64,000 nucleotides of DNA from Kineococcus aurantiacus (lineage in GTDB: Bacteria; Actinomycetota; Actinomycetes; Actinomycetales; Kineococcaceae), in the NCBI RefSeq assembly GCF_013409345.1, contig NZ_JACCBB010000001.1, forward strand, positions 2,976,001-3,040,000, written 5' to 3'. A program made the position numbers and the translations under genes. Every line of letters starts with the position of its first letter. Within the stretch, counting starts at the first letter, position 1. A model generated the notes under the pieces. It did not search any database, was not told the origin of the DNA, and saw nothing but the letters and a program-made list of their open reading frames with translations. This document shows positions 18,765 through 26,966 of this stretch, one piece after another.

Positions 18765-19570
18765 ACACCTCCCCGAACACCGAGATCCTGTCCCTGCGGG
18801 ACGTCGGCAAGCGCTACGGCAACGTGCACGCCCTGCGCGGGGTGTCGCTGTCGGTCAGGCAGGGCGAGATCACCTGCGTGCTGGGCGACAACGGGGCCGG
18901 CAAGTCGACGCTCATCAAGATCATCGCCGGGCTGCACGCCCACACCGAGGGCACCGTGACGGTCAACGGCGAGGAGGTCACCTTCACCTCCCCGCGCGAG
19001 GCCCTGGACCGGGGGATCGCCACGGTCTACCAGGACCTGGCGCTCGTGCCGCTCATGTCGATCTGGCGCAACTTCTTCCTGGGCCAGGAGGTGCGCACGG
19101 GCTGGGGCCCGTTCGCCCGCCTCGACGTGAAGCACATGGTGCGCACCACCGGCGAGGAGCTGACGAAGATGGGCATCTCGGTGCCCGACCTCGACCGGCC
19201 CGTCGGTGCCCTCTCCGGCGGCCAGCGGCAGTGCATCGCCATCGCCCGGGCGATCTACTTCGGGGCCAAGGTCCTCATCCTCGACGAGCCGACCGCGGCC
19301 CTGGGGGTCAAGCAGTCCGGCGTGGTGCTGAAGTACGTGGCGAAGGCCCGCGACGCGGGGCTGGGCGTCATCTTCATCACCCACAACCCCCACCACGCCT
19401 ACCTGGTGGGCAACCACTTCGTGATCCTCAACCGGGGCAACGTGTCCCTGGACTCCTCCCGGGCCGACATCACCCTGGACCGCCTCACCAACGAGATGGC
19501 CGGCGGTGCGGAGCTCGAGGCGCTCAGCCACGAGCTGTCCGCCGTCACCGCCGCGACCGACGCCAACTGA
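18761..19570 (+). CDS. ABC sugar transporter ATP-binding protein, single-domain
   Basis: 269 residues with one complete ABC cassette: Walker A Gly-Asp-Asn-Gly-Ala-Gly-Lys-Ser-Thr near 42-50, signature Leu-Ser-Gly-Gly-Gln-Arg-Gln near 148, and Walker B Val-Leu-Ile-Leu-Asp-Glu-Pro near 168. Ribose-type (CUT2) ATPases usually carry two cassettes in about 500 residues, so this is the FrcA-like short form and would act as a homodimer. The GTG start overlaps the permease stop (GTGA). Confidence 0.9.
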   Translation: MNTSPNTEILSLRDVGKRYGNVHALRGVSLSVRQGEITCVLGDNGAGKSTLIKIIAGLHAHTEGTVTVNGEEVTFTSPREALDRGIATVYQDLALVPLMSIWRNFFLGQEVRTGWGPFARLDVKHMVRTTGEELTKMGISVPDLDRPVGALSGGQRQCIAIARAIYFGAKVLILDEPTAALGVKQSGVVLKYVAKARDAGLGVIFITHNPHHAYLVGNHFVILNRGNVSLDSSRADITLDRLTNEMAGGAELEALSHELSAVTAATDAN

Positions 19571-19592
19571 GAACTGGAGCGACGAACCCGTC

Positions 19593-20657
19593 ATGAGCAC
19601 GAGCAGCACCCCGACCACGACCCTGGACCCGGACAGCGCCCGGCAGGGTTACGACCGGGACCGCCTGGTCCGGGTCGCCGTCCTCGGGGTCGGCATGATG
19701 GGGCAGGACCACGCCCGCCGGCTGGCGACGCTGACGGCGGGCGCGGAGCTCGTCGCGGTCAGCGACGTCGACGTCGCCCGGACCGACGCGGTCGCGCAGG
19801 AGTTCGGGGTCCGGGCGATCCACGATCCCCGGGCCGCCGTCACCGACCCCGAGGTCGACGCGCTGGTCATCGCGACCCCCGGCTTCACCCACGAGGACCT
19901 CGTCCTGCTGGCCCTCGACGCGGGCAAGCCCGTGCTGTGCGAGAAGCCGCTGACGACCTCGCCGGAGACCTCGCGCCGGATCGTGGAGCGGGAGGCCGAG
20001 CTCGGCCGTCAGCTCGTGCAGGTCGGGTTCATGCGCCGGTTCGACGCGGGGTACCAGCAGCTGCGCGCGCTCATCGCCTCCGGCGACCACGGCGCCCCGC
20101 TGTTCCTGCACTGCGCGCACCGCAACGCCACGACCCCGCCGAACTTCAACTCCGAGCAGCTGATGCTCGACTCGGTCGTGCACGAGGTCGACGTCACCCG
20201 GTACCTGACGGGCGAGGAGGTCGTCGCGATCCGCGTCATCGCGCCGCGCTCGACGGCGCAGGCGCCGGAGGGGCTGCGCGACCCGCAGTTCGTCATCATG
20301 GAGACCGAGTCCGGGATCCTCGTCGACGTCGAGATCTTCGTGAACACCACCTTCGGGTACGAGGTGCGCACCGAGCTCGTCGCCGAGCGGGGCCAGGCCC
20401 GCATCGGCCTGCCCGAGGGGATGGTGACCCAGTCGGCGCAGGGCTGGGGCGGGTCGATCCCCAAGGACTTCAAGGAGCGCTTCGGCGCCGCCTACGACAC
20501 CGAGTTCCAGCGCTGGATCGACGCCGTGCGCAACGGGACGAACGTCGACGGGCCCGGCGTCTGGGACGGCTACGCCGCCGCCGCCGTCTGCGCGGCGGGG
20601 GTGCGGTCCCTGCGGACCGGCGAGCGCGTCGAGGTCGACCTGGGGCCGCGCCCCTGA
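19593..20657 (+). CDS. iolG: Inositol 2-dehydrogenase-like Gfo/Idh/MocA oxidoreductase
   Basis: 354 residues. The NAD(P)-binding motif Gly-Val-Gly-Met-Met-Gly is at 32-37 and the catalytic-lysine motif Cys-Glu-Lys-Pro-Leu is near 115-119. The C-terminal domain has [11 protein letters not shown], the Asp/His pair seen in inositol dehydrogenases. It would oxidise myo-inositol to 2-keto-myo-inositol, the first step for the genes upstream. The ATG at 19593 has GGAG upstream; the open frame reaches back into the ATPase gene but without support. A strong hairpin follows. Confidence 0.85.
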   Translation: MSTSSTPTTTLDPDSARQGYDRDRLVRVAVLGVGMMGQDHARRLATLTAGAELVAVSDVDVARTDAVAQEFGVRAIHDPRAAVTDPEVDALVIATPGFTHEDLVLLALDAGKPVLCEKPLTTSPETSRRIVEREAELGRQLVQVGFMRRFDAGYQQLRALIASGDHGAPLFLHCAHRNATTPPNFNSEQLMLDSVVHEVDVTRYLTGEEVVAIRVIAPRSTAQAPEGLRDPQFVIMETESGILVDVEIFVNTTFGYEVRTELVAERGQARIGLPEGMVTQSAQGWGGSIPKDFKERFGAAYDTEFQRWIDAVRNGTNVDGPGVWDGYAAAAVCAAGVRSLRTGERVEVDLGPRP

Positions 20658-20678
20658 CCACCTCCCCCCGGGAGGAAC

Positions 20679-20709
20679 CCGTGGTGGCCGGCCGATCCGG
20701 CCACCACGG
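20679..20709 (+). terminator. Intercistronic hairpin between iolG and the binding-protein gene
   Basis: A perfect 13-bp stem (CCGTGGTGGCCGG at 20679-20691 and its complement at 20697-20709) with a CCGAT loop. It lies 22 bases after iolG and 117 before the binding-protein gene, so it may stop transcription in part or protect mRNA ends. Confidence 0.7.
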
Positions 20710-20825
20710 CTCACGGATGCACCGCCCGGCCCGGCCGTCGGGGCAGGTGAGCACCACCCACTGGCCGGACGGACAGCCGCTCCGCACAGGGCGGACGGCG
20801 CCTGTCGACGAGGATGGGAACACAC

Positions 20826-21827
20826 ATGAAGAAGACTCGTGCAGGGTTGCGCACCGCGGCGCTGCTGGCGGTGGCGGCGCTGGGGCTCGCGTCCTGCAGC
20901 AGCTCCGGCGGTGCGCAGGACTCCGGCGACTCCGACAGCGGCGGCCAGGCCGCCAGCACCCCGAAGTACAAGATCACGCTCGTGACGCACGCGTCCGCCG
21001 GTGACACCTTCTGGGACATCGTCCGCAAGGGCGCGGAGGCCGCGGCCAAGAAGGACAACATCGAGCTGCAGTACGTCAACAACGACAACGCCTCGCAGCA
21101 GGCGACGCTCATCCAGAACGCCGTGGACGCCAAGGTCGACGGCATCGCGGTGACGATGCCGAACGTCGGCCCGCTCACCTCGGCCATCGCCAACGCCCAG
21201 GCGGCGAAGATCCCGGTCATCGGCCTCAACGCCGGGTACAACGACTGGAAGGAGCAGAAGCTCATCGGCTACTTCGGGCAGGACGAGTCGATCGCCGGCC
21301 AGGCCGGTGGCCAGCGCCTGGCCCAGGAGGGTGCGAAGAAGGTCCTCTGCGTCATCCAGACCCAGGGGCAGTCGCAGCTGGAGGACCGCTGCAAGGCCAT
21401 CACGACCGGTCTGGGCTCGGCCGGGAGCGTGGAGAACATCTACGTCAACGGCACCGACGCGGCCGCCACGCAGTCCACCATCACGGCGAAGCTGCAGCAG
21501 GACCAGAGCATCGACCACGTCATCACCCTCGGTGCGCCGATCGCCCTCATCGCGGTCGACTCCATCAAGGAGGCGGGCAGCTCCGCCAAGCTGGCCACGT
21601 TCGACACCAACGGCGAGCTCGTGGCCGCCGTCAAGGACGGCAGCGTCGAGTGGGCCATCGACCAGCAGCCCTACCTGCAGGGCTACGAGGCCGTCGACTC
21701 GCTGTGGCTGTACCTCACCAACGCCAACACCATCGGCGGGGGCGAGGCCGTGCTGACCGGCCCGGCGTTCATCGACTCCTCGAACATCGACGCCGTCTCG
21801 GAGTACGCCAAGGCCGGCACCCGCTGA
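20826..21827 (+). CDS. Sugar ABC transporter substrate-binding lipoprotein (RbsB family)
   Basis: 333 residues starting with a lipoprotein signal peptide: Lys-Lys, a hydrophobic stretch, and the lipobox Leu-Ala-Ser-Cys with Cys24 as the lipidation site. A Ser/Gly/Asp linker follows, then a periplasmic-binding-protein type 1 fold with Thr-Phe-Trp-Asp-Ile-Val near residue 65. It is membrane-anchored outside the cell and should feed the permease/ATPase pair encoded at 17673-19570. The ATG at 20826 is preferred; one 12 bases upstream sits too close to its ribosome site. A strong terminator follows. Confidence 0.9.
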   Translation: MKKTRAGLRTAALLAVAALGLASCSSSGGAQDSGDSDSGGQAASTPKYKITLVTHASAGDTFWDIVRKGAEAAAKKDNIELQYVNNDNASQQATLIQNAVDAKVDGIAVTMPNVGPLTSAIANAQAAKIPVIGLNAGYNDWKEQKLIGYFGQDESIAGQAGGQRLAQEGAKKVLCVIQTQGQSQLEDRCKAITTGLGSAGSVENIYVNGTDAAATQSTITAKLQQDQSIDHVITLGAPIALIAVDSIKEAGSSAKLATFDTNGELVAAVKDGSVEWAIDQQPYLQGYEAVDSLWLYLTNANTIGGGEAVLTGPAFIDSSNIDAVSEYAKAGTR

Positions 21828-21847
21828 CCTGCTCGACCGCACGAACC

Positions 21848-21878
21848 GGACCCCGGTGGGCACCGCCCACCGGGGTCC
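21848..21878 (+). terminator. Terminator hairpin after the binding-protein gene
   Basis: A perfect 14-bp stem (GGACCCCGGTGGGC at 21848-21861 and its complement at 21865-21878) with a three-base loop, 20 bases after the stop. It ends the rightward inositol operon and faces the leftward module. Confidence 0.85.
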
Positions 21879-21968
21879 CGTCGTCCCCGGGGCGCCTCAG
21901 CGGGCTGCGAGCCGCTGCGTGGACGTCTGCGTGCCCCGGCCGACGCCCTCGTCCCGCTGGGGGGGTCC

Positions 21969-22808
21969 TCAGCCGGACGTGACCGCCCGGCGCGCGAGCT
22001 CGTCGCGCACGACCTCGCGCTGGGCGGCCAGGCCGGCCCACTCGTCGTCGTCCGCGCCGTCGTAGACGAGGCAGAACGGGCCCGCGTACCCGTGGTCGAG
22101 CACGGTCGAGACGCTGCGGCGGTAGTCGTCCTCGTCGAGGACGGGCCCGTCCCAGTGGGCCTTGGCGTGGCACGTCTCGGCGTACCGGGTGATGCGCGCC
22201 AGCTCGGCGTGCTTGCCGGGGCCGGTCCAGTTCCCCAGGTCGACCAGCAGCCCGACGGCGCCGTCGAGGGGTTCCAGGACCGCTTCGACGTCGTCGGCGT
22301 CCCGGGTCACGTCGAGCCAGTTCTCGGTGACGACGCGGACGCCGGTGCGGGTCGCGAGGCGGCCCAGCGCGGCGGAGGCGTCCCGCTGGGCGGTGCCGGT
22401 GCGGGTCTTGCCGGCGATGACGCGGACCCGGCGGGCGCCCAGGGTCTCCGCCGCCTCCAGCCACCCGGACACCCACGCCTCCTGCGCGGGGGCGTCGGTG
22501 GGGGAGGTGAGGTCGCCGTCGTCGACGAGCAGGGCGTCGAGGTCGACGTGCGCCTCCGCCAGCGCGGCGCGCAGCTCGCCCAGGTACCCGGCGTCGCGGT
22601 GCGGCAGGTGGAAGTGGCACACCTGGACGGTGCGGTAGCCGCGCGCGTGCAGCGCGGCGGGCAGGTCCAGGAGGGGCAGCCCGGACGGTTCCGCGGTGGT
22701 GCCGGCGCGGAACCGCCCGAGCGTGCGGTCCAGGGACCAGGCGTGGACGGCGTCAGCGCGCGCCAGGTCCACCGTGGTGCCGGCCGGGGTGTCCTCGTCG
22801 ACGGTCAT
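21969..22808 (-). CDS. Sugar phosphate isomerase/epimerase-like TIM barrel
   Basis: 279 residues of the AP endonuclease 2 fold. Candidate metal ligands lie in Val-Thr-Glu-Asn-Trp near 160, Leu-Val-Asp-Leu-Gly-Asn-Trp near 190 and Cys-His-Ala-Lys-Ala-His-Trp near 215, the usual Glu/Asp/His spacing. The substrate is unknown; it probably acts on an inositol-derived or related keto sugar, given its neighbours. It is the last gene of a leftward set with a second TIM barrel and a dehydrogenase, 27 bases after the previous one. Confidence 0.75.
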   Translation of the reverse strand: MTVDEDTPAGTTVDLARADAVHAWSLDRTLGRFRAGTTAEPSGLPLLDLPAALHARGYRTVQVCHFHLPHRDAGYLGELRAALAEAHVDLDALLVDDGDLTSPTDAPAQEAWVSGWLEAAETLGARRVRVIAGKTRTGTAQRDASAALGRLATRTGVRVVTENWLDVTRDADDVEAVLEPLDGAVGLLVDLGNWTGPGKHAELARITRYAETCHAKAHWDGPVLDEDDYRRSVSTVLDHGYAGPFCLVYDGADDDEWAGLAAQREVVRDELARRAVTSG

Positions 22809-22835
22809 GCCCCCAGCATGACGGGCGGTGCGGGG

Positions 22836-23834
22836 TCAGACGCCGGCGACCCGCGCGGCCTCCAGCAGGACCTCCGCGGCGACCCGGAGGCCCTCGACGC
22901 GACCGAGCTCGACGTCCTCGTGCTCGATGTTGCAGACCATGTCGGGGTCGACCTCGTGCAGGGCCCGCAGGAACTCGGCCCAGAACGCGGTGTCGTGGCC
23001 CTTGCCGAGCGCGACGAAGTCCCACGCGGAGTCCTCCGGCCACTCGTTGACCCACTCGTCGCCGCCGAGGTTGGTGCGGTCCTCCGAGGGGTCCAGGCGG
23101 CGGAACCGGTTGTCCAGCACGCCGTGGACGGCGGCGGCCGGGTTGATGCGCACGTCCTTGGCGGCGGCGTGGAACACCAGGGGGCCGAGGTCGCGGACGA
23201 CGGCGACGGGGTCCATCTGCTGCCAGAACAGGTGCGAGGCGTCGAGCTCGACGCCGATGTTCGTCGCGCCGGTGCGTTCGACGAGTTCGCGCAGGCCGGC
23301 GGGGTTGAAGGCGATGTTCTGCGGGTGCAGCTCGAGCGCCACCTTGACGTCGAGGTCGCGGGCGAGGGCGTCGACCTCCCGCCAGAACGGGACCGCGACG
23401 CTCCACTGGTGCTCGAGGACGTCCAGGTCGCGGGAGTTCCACGCGTTGACGACCCACGTCGGGACCCGCGCGCCCGGTTCGGCCCCGGGCAGCCCCGACA
23501 TCGTGACGACGCGGTGCTGGCCGAGGCGGTTCGCCAGCCGGATCGAGCGGCGGACGTCCTCGGCGTGCGCGTCGCCGATGACGGGGTTCGGGTGCAGCGG
23601 GTTGCCGTTGCAGTTCAGGCCGGCGATCTCGACGCCGGTGCCCTCGAAGAGGCCGAGGAAGTCGTCGCGGGCGGTGTCGCTGACGAGGACGTCGTCGAAG
23701 GCCGGGACGTGCACCGGGGGCAGGAACCCGCCGGAGTTCAGTTCGATGCCGGTCAGGCCCAGGCCGGCGACGACCTCGAGCGCCTCGGGCAGGGGACGGT
23801 CGTGCAGGATCGCGTTGTAGACGCCGAGCTTCAC
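22836..23834 (-). CDS. IolE-like sugar phosphate isomerase/epimerase
   Basis: 332 residues, beginning with a GTG-encoded Met-Lys-Leu-Gly-Val-Tyr-Asn-Ala-Ile. TIM-barrel metal-site strands are visible: Val-Ala-Leu-Glu-Leu-His-Pro-Gln-Asn near 170 and Ile-Gly-Val-Glu-Leu-Asp-Ala-Ser-His near 198, with Asn-Ile-Glu-His-Glu-Asp near the C-terminus. This subgroup is often next to a Gfo/Idh dehydrogenase, as here (12 bases apart). Together they may convert another inositol stereoisomer or a sugar acid; the substrate is not deducible. Confidence 0.8.
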   Translation of the reverse strand: MKLGVYNAILHDRPLPEALEVVAGLGLTGIELNSGGFLPPVHVPAFDDVLVSDTARDDFLGLFEGTGVEIAGLNCNGNPLHPNPVIGDAHAEDVRRSIRLANRLGQHRVVTMSGLPGAEPGARVPTWVVNAWNSRDLDVLEHQWSVAVPFWREVDALARDLDVKVALELHPQNIAFNPAGLRELVERTGATNIGVELDASHLFWQQMDPVAVVRDLGPLVFHAAAKDVRINPAAAVHGVLDNRFRRLDPSEDRTNLGGDEWVNEWPEDSAWDFVALGKGHDTAFWAEFLRALHEVDPDMVCNIEHEDVELGRVEGLRVAAEVLLEAARVAGV

Positions 23835-23846
23835 GGTCGACTCCCC

Positions 23847-25064
23847 TCAGTCCACCGGGACGATCTCGCCCTGGCCGTCGGCGGCCCGGGTGACCGCCTC
23901 CAGCACCCGCAGGTTGTGCAGGCCGTGCGCCAGCGGCGGCACGACGGGCAGCTCGCCGATGGGGGTGCCGACGCCGCCGGCGACCTCGTTGAGGAACGCC
24001 CGGCACTGGAACGTGAAGAAGTCGCTCTGGCCGTGCCCGACGCTGGGGAAGTCCATGGGCAGACCGCCGGCGACGTAGGGGTGCTCGGGCCCGACGAGGA
24101 CCTGGCGGTACCCGTTGACGACGCCCGGCGCGGTGGAGTCGGCGATGGTGAACTCCCCGGTGCGGTTGAGGTCGAAGGCTCCCGCGCCGTTCTCGGTGAA
24201 GACCTCGAACCCCAGACCGTTCGGGAGCCCGTGGGCGACCCTGGAGACGGAGAAGGTCCCGGTGGCGCCGTTCGCGAACGTCGCGGTGAACGTGGCGAGG
24301 TCCTCGTTCCCGACGTCCTCGAACTCGGTCCCGACCTCGGCCATCGCGTGCCCGACGACCACGCCGAGGGGTTTGGGGCGACGCCCGGTCACCTGGGAGA
24401 ACACGGTGCCTCGGACCGACTCCAGGGGGCCGCAGAAGAACTCGCCGAGGTCGACGAGGTGGCTGCCGATGTCGGCCAGGGCGCCCGAGCCCAGGCCGCC
24501 CTGGTAGCGCCAGCTGATGGGGGCGTCCGGGTTGGCGGCGTAGTCGCACCAGTAGTGCCCGTTGAAGTGGCGGACCTGCCCGAGGTGACCGTTCAGCACC
24601 TGCTCGCGCAGCGCGTTGATCGCGGGGGAGCGGCGGAACGTGAAACCCACGGCGGCGACCTGACCGGGGTGGGCCGCGGCGGCGGCGACCATGGCCTCGG
24701 CGTCGGCGACGGAGGGGGCCAGCGGTTTCTCGCACAGCACGTGCTTGCCGGCGGCCAGCAGCCCCTCGACGATCTCGCGGTGCAGGTGGTTGGCGACGAC
24801 CACGCTGACGGCGTCGACGTCGTCGGCCTCGGCGACCGCCTGCCAGTTCGTCTCGGCGCGCTCGTAGCCGTACCGGGCCGCGGCGGCCTGCGCGAAGGGG
24901 GCGTGCGCGTCGGCGACGGCGACGAGTCGGACGGGGGGCAGGCCCTCGCCGTACGCGCCGCCGGTCAGGGTGGTCGCGGCGCGGTAGCCGGCGAGGTGGG
25001 CGCGGCCGGCCATGCCGGCGCCGATGACGGCGACGCCGAGGGGCTGGGTGCGGGGGACGGGCAT
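23847..25064 (-). CDS. Gfo/Idh/MocA family oxidoreductase
   Basis: 405 residues with NAD(P) motif Gly-Ala-Gly-Met-Ala-Gly at 15-20 and Cys-Glu-Lys-Pro-Leu-Ala near 130. The C-terminal domain has Gly-Ser-Gly-Ala-Leu-Ala-Asp-Ile-Gly-Ser-His-Leu-Val-Asp, with the catalytic Asp and His. At about 405 residues it is longer than the iolG product in this window and belongs to a different subgroup. The ATG at 25064 has GGAAGG upstream. It is the first gene of the leftward module, divergent from a LacI gene whose operator lies between them. Confidence 0.85.
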   Translation of the reverse strand: MPVPRTQPLGVAVIGAGMAGRAHLAGYRAATTLTGGAYGEGLPPVRLVAVADAHAPFAQAAAARYGYERAETNWQAVAEADDVDAVSVVVANHLHREIVEGLLAAGKHVLCEKPLAPSVADAEAMVAAAAAHPGQVAAVGFTFRRSPAINALREQVLNGHLGQVRHFNGHYWCDYAANPDAPISWRYQGGLGSGALADIGSHLVDLGEFFCGPLESVRGTVFSQVTGRRPKPLGVVVGHAMAEVGTEFEDVGNEDLATFTATFANGATGTFSVSRVAHGLPNGLGFEVFTENGAGAFDLNRTGEFTIADSTAPGVVNGYRQVLVGPEHPYVAGGLPMDFPSVGHGQSDFFTFQCRAFLNEVAGGVGTPIGELPVVPPLAHGLHNLRVLEAVTRAADGQGEIVPVD

Positions 25065-25146
25065 CGTCGTGGCCTTCCGGGACGGGGACGGGACGGGGTG
25101 AGGACGGGGCGTCGGGGCGCACCGTCGTCGGTGCGCCGCCACGGTC

Positions 25147-25188
25147 TTCAAACCGGTTTGAACGACGCTCAGTAGAATCGGTTCGAAA
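25147..25188. promoter_or_regulatory. LacI-type operators between dehydrogenase and LacI genes
   Basis: TTCAAACCGGTTTGAA at 25147-25162 is a perfect 16-bp palindrome with the central CG of LacI operators. A second, imperfect copy, GAATCGGTTCGAAA, begins at 25175. They are 83 and about 110 bases from the leftward gene start and just before the LacI start. Confidence 0.75.
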
Positions 25189-25219
25189 GCAGTCCGTGTC
25201 AAGCGCCCGAGGAGGCCCC

Positions 25220-26260
25220 GTGCCGCAGGGACCCGTCCGCCGTCCCACGATCAAGGACGTCGCCGCCCTGGCCGGCGTGTCGAAGGGCATGGTCTCCCTG
25301 GCCCTGCGCGGGGCGCCGGGTCCCAGCGCCGAGACCGCCGCGCGCGTGGTGCGGGCCGCCGAGGAGCTCGGCTACCGCGCCGACCGCGCCGCGAGCTCCC
25401 TGGCGCTGCGCCGCACCCGGCTGCTCGGCGTCGTCGCCAACGTCCGCAACGCCTTCCACGCCGAGCTCGTCGAGGAGCTGCAGGCGGCCGCCGAGGAGGC
25501 CGGCTACGAGGTGGTGCTCGCCCCGACGACCCGCACCCGCGGCGAGGGGGCGGCCCAGGAGGCGCTGCTGGACTCGCGCTGCGAGTCGCTGCTGCTGCTG
25601 GGGCCGGAGTCCGGCGCGGACGAGCTGGTCGCCCTCGACGCCCGCGCGCCCGTCGTGGTGCTGGGCCGCCGGCCCCGGCCCCGGGACGGCGCCGGGCGCG
25701 GTCCCGACGTCGTGCGCGCCTGTGACGAGACGGGCGTGCGGCTGGTCGTGGAGCACCTGGCCGCGCTGGGGCACCGCGAGCTGCTGCACGTCGGCGGGGG
25801 TGCGGGGGACATCGCCGCCGACCGCCGCGCCGGGGTGGAGGCCGCGGCCGCCGCCCTCGGCCTGGGCGTGCGCACCGTCGACGCCGGGTTCGACGAGGAG
25901 GCCGGCGTCGACGCGGCCCGGCGGGTCCTGGCGCAGGGGTGGTCGGGGTCGGCCGTCGTCGCCGTCAGCGACCGCGTCGCCCTGGGCTTCCTGGACGTCC
26001 TCAACCGCGAGGGGATCGCCGTGCCGGGGCGGGTGTCGCTGAGCGGGTACGACGACAGCCCGCTGGCCCAGCTGGGGCACGTGCGGCTGACGACCGTCAG
26101 CCAGGACCCGGCCGGGCAGGCGCGCTGCGCGGTGCGGCTGGCGGTCGACCGGCTGGAGGGGGAGGGGTCGGAGGAGGCGCGCGACGTCGTCCTCGAACCC
26201 CGGCTCGTCGTGCGCGGGACGACCGGGCCTGTCCACCCGCGAACAGATGTGTCAGAATGA
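25220..26260 (+). CDS. LacI family transcriptional regulator
   Basis: 346 residues: LacI helix-turn-helix at about 10-55 (Thr-Ile-Lys-Asp-Val-Ala-Ala-Leu-Ala-Gly-Val-Ser) and a periplasmic-binding-protein-like sensor. GTG at 25220 follows GAGGAGG closely; a GTG 24 bases earlier would put that site inside the gene. It faces the leftward dehydrogenase/TIM-barrel module across a perfect palindrome and should repress both. The ligand is probably the sugar used by that module. The stop codon lies within a GntR-like site. Confidence 0.87.
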   Translation: MPQGPVRRPTIKDVAALAGVSKGMVSLALRGAPGPSAETAARVVRAAEELGYRADRAASSLALRRTRLLGVVANVRNAFHAELVEELQAAAEEAGYEVVLAPTTRTRGEGAAQEALLDSRCESLLLLGPESGADELVALDARAPVVVLGRRPRPRDGAGRGPDVVRACDETGVRLVVEHLAALGHRELLHVGGGAGDIAADRRAGVEAAAAALGLGVRTVDAGFDEEAGVDAARRVLAQGWSGSAVVAVSDRVALGFLDVLNREGIAVPGRVSLSGYDDSPLAQLGHVRLTTVSQDPAGQARCAVRLAVDRLEGEGSEEARDVVLEPRLVVRGTTGPVHPRTDVSE

Positions 26261-26269
26261 CAGGACAAA
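26252..26269 (-). promoter_or_regulatory. GntR-type site in front of the tautomerase gene
   Basis: On the minus strand the sequence reads TTTGTCCTGTCATTCTGACA, matching the iolT upstream site TTTGTCTTGACATTCTGACC at 17 of 20 positions. TGACAGGACA (26258-26267, plus strand) is the half-site. It overlaps the LacI stop and is 20 bases before the tautomerase start. Confidence 0.5.
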
Positions 26270-26286
26270 TGGTCCTGGAGGTTCCC

Positions 26287-26676
26287 GTGCCCCTGCTCCG
26301 CTTCGACCTCGTCGCCGGCCGCACCCCCGCCGAGCTGACCGCCCTGCTCGACGCCGCCCACGCGGCCGTCCTCGAGGCGTTCGAGGTCCCGCCCGGCGAC
26401 CGCTACCAGGTCGTCCACCAGCACCCGCGCGGTGAGCTGGTCGTCCACGACACCGGCCTCGGCATCGAGCGCACCGACGGCGTCGTCGTCCTGCAGGTGA
26501 CCAGCCGCCCGCGCCCGCGCGAGCAGAAGGAGGCTCTCCACCGCCTCCTGGCCCACCACCTGCGGGAGCGCGCCGGCGTCGACCCCGGCGACCTCGTCGT
26601 CTGCCTCGTCGAGAACTCCGACGCCGACTGGTCCTTCGGGCACGGCCGCGCGCAGTTCCTCACCGGCGAGCTCTGA
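26287..26676 (+). CDS. Tautomerase family protein with N-terminal proline
   Basis: 129 residues. With GTG at 26287 the protein begins Met-Pro-Leu-Leu-Arg-Phe, so after Met removal Pro1 is free to act as the catalytic base of the 4-oxalocrotonate tautomerase superfamily. A second family feature is the C-terminal Val-Glu-Asn-Ser-Asp-Ala-Asp-Trp-Ser-Phe-Gly segment. The length matches the fused two-repeat type. CTGGAGG precedes the start. The probable substrate is a keto-enol sugar or dione; the GntR-type site upstream ties it to the inositol regulon (inference). Confidence 0.82.
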   Translation: MPLLRFDLVAGRTPAELTALLDAAHAAVLEAFEVPPGDRYQVVHQHPRGELVVHDTGLGIERTDGVVVLQVTSRPRPREQKEALHRLLAHHLRERAGVDPGDLVVCLVENSDADWSFGHGRAQFLTGEL

Positions 26677-26749
26677 GCGCGCACCCTGGCTGCCGGGACC
26701 GGCCGTGTGCCAGGCTGAGGCCCACAACTGGACACACGGCCGCTTCGCC

Positions 26750-26925
26750 CCGGCGGGAGAGCCCCACCGCCCCCGGTGGGCACCGTAGGAGCAACCACCC
26801 CGGAACCTCTCAGGTCCACGCACCGCCGCGGGCAGGCCGCTCTGGAAAGCAGGACCCCACGGTCCTCACCGACGGGGAAAGCCCTGCCCAGGGCGAAGCT
26901 CTCAGGTCCCGCGACAGAGGGGGTA
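26750..26925 (+). ncRNA. Tandem glycine riboswitch (two gcvT-type aptamers)
   Basis: Aptamer 1 spans about 26750-26829 and contains GGGAGAG, CCGTAGGAGCAA and CCTCTCAGGTCC. Aptamer 2 spans about 26832-26922 and contains GCTCTGGAAAGC, ACGGGGAAAGCC and GCTCTCAGGTCC. These are the conserved glycine aptamer motifs in the right order, joined by a short linker. A small hairpin (26931-26949, 7-bp stem) between aptamer 2 and the gcvT ribosome site may be the expression platform. Glycine should switch gcvT and sdaA on, as in known tandem glycine riboswitches. Confidence 0.92.
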
Positions 26926-26966
26926 CCGCCCGGCCGCGACGTGCGGCCGTGCCGAGAGGAGCCCCC

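Noticed and set aside
22092-25175. A 1027-codon plus-strand frame opposite the TIM-barrel and dehydrogenase genes
   Set aside because: Shadow of three minus-strand genes with recognisable folds and ribosome sites.
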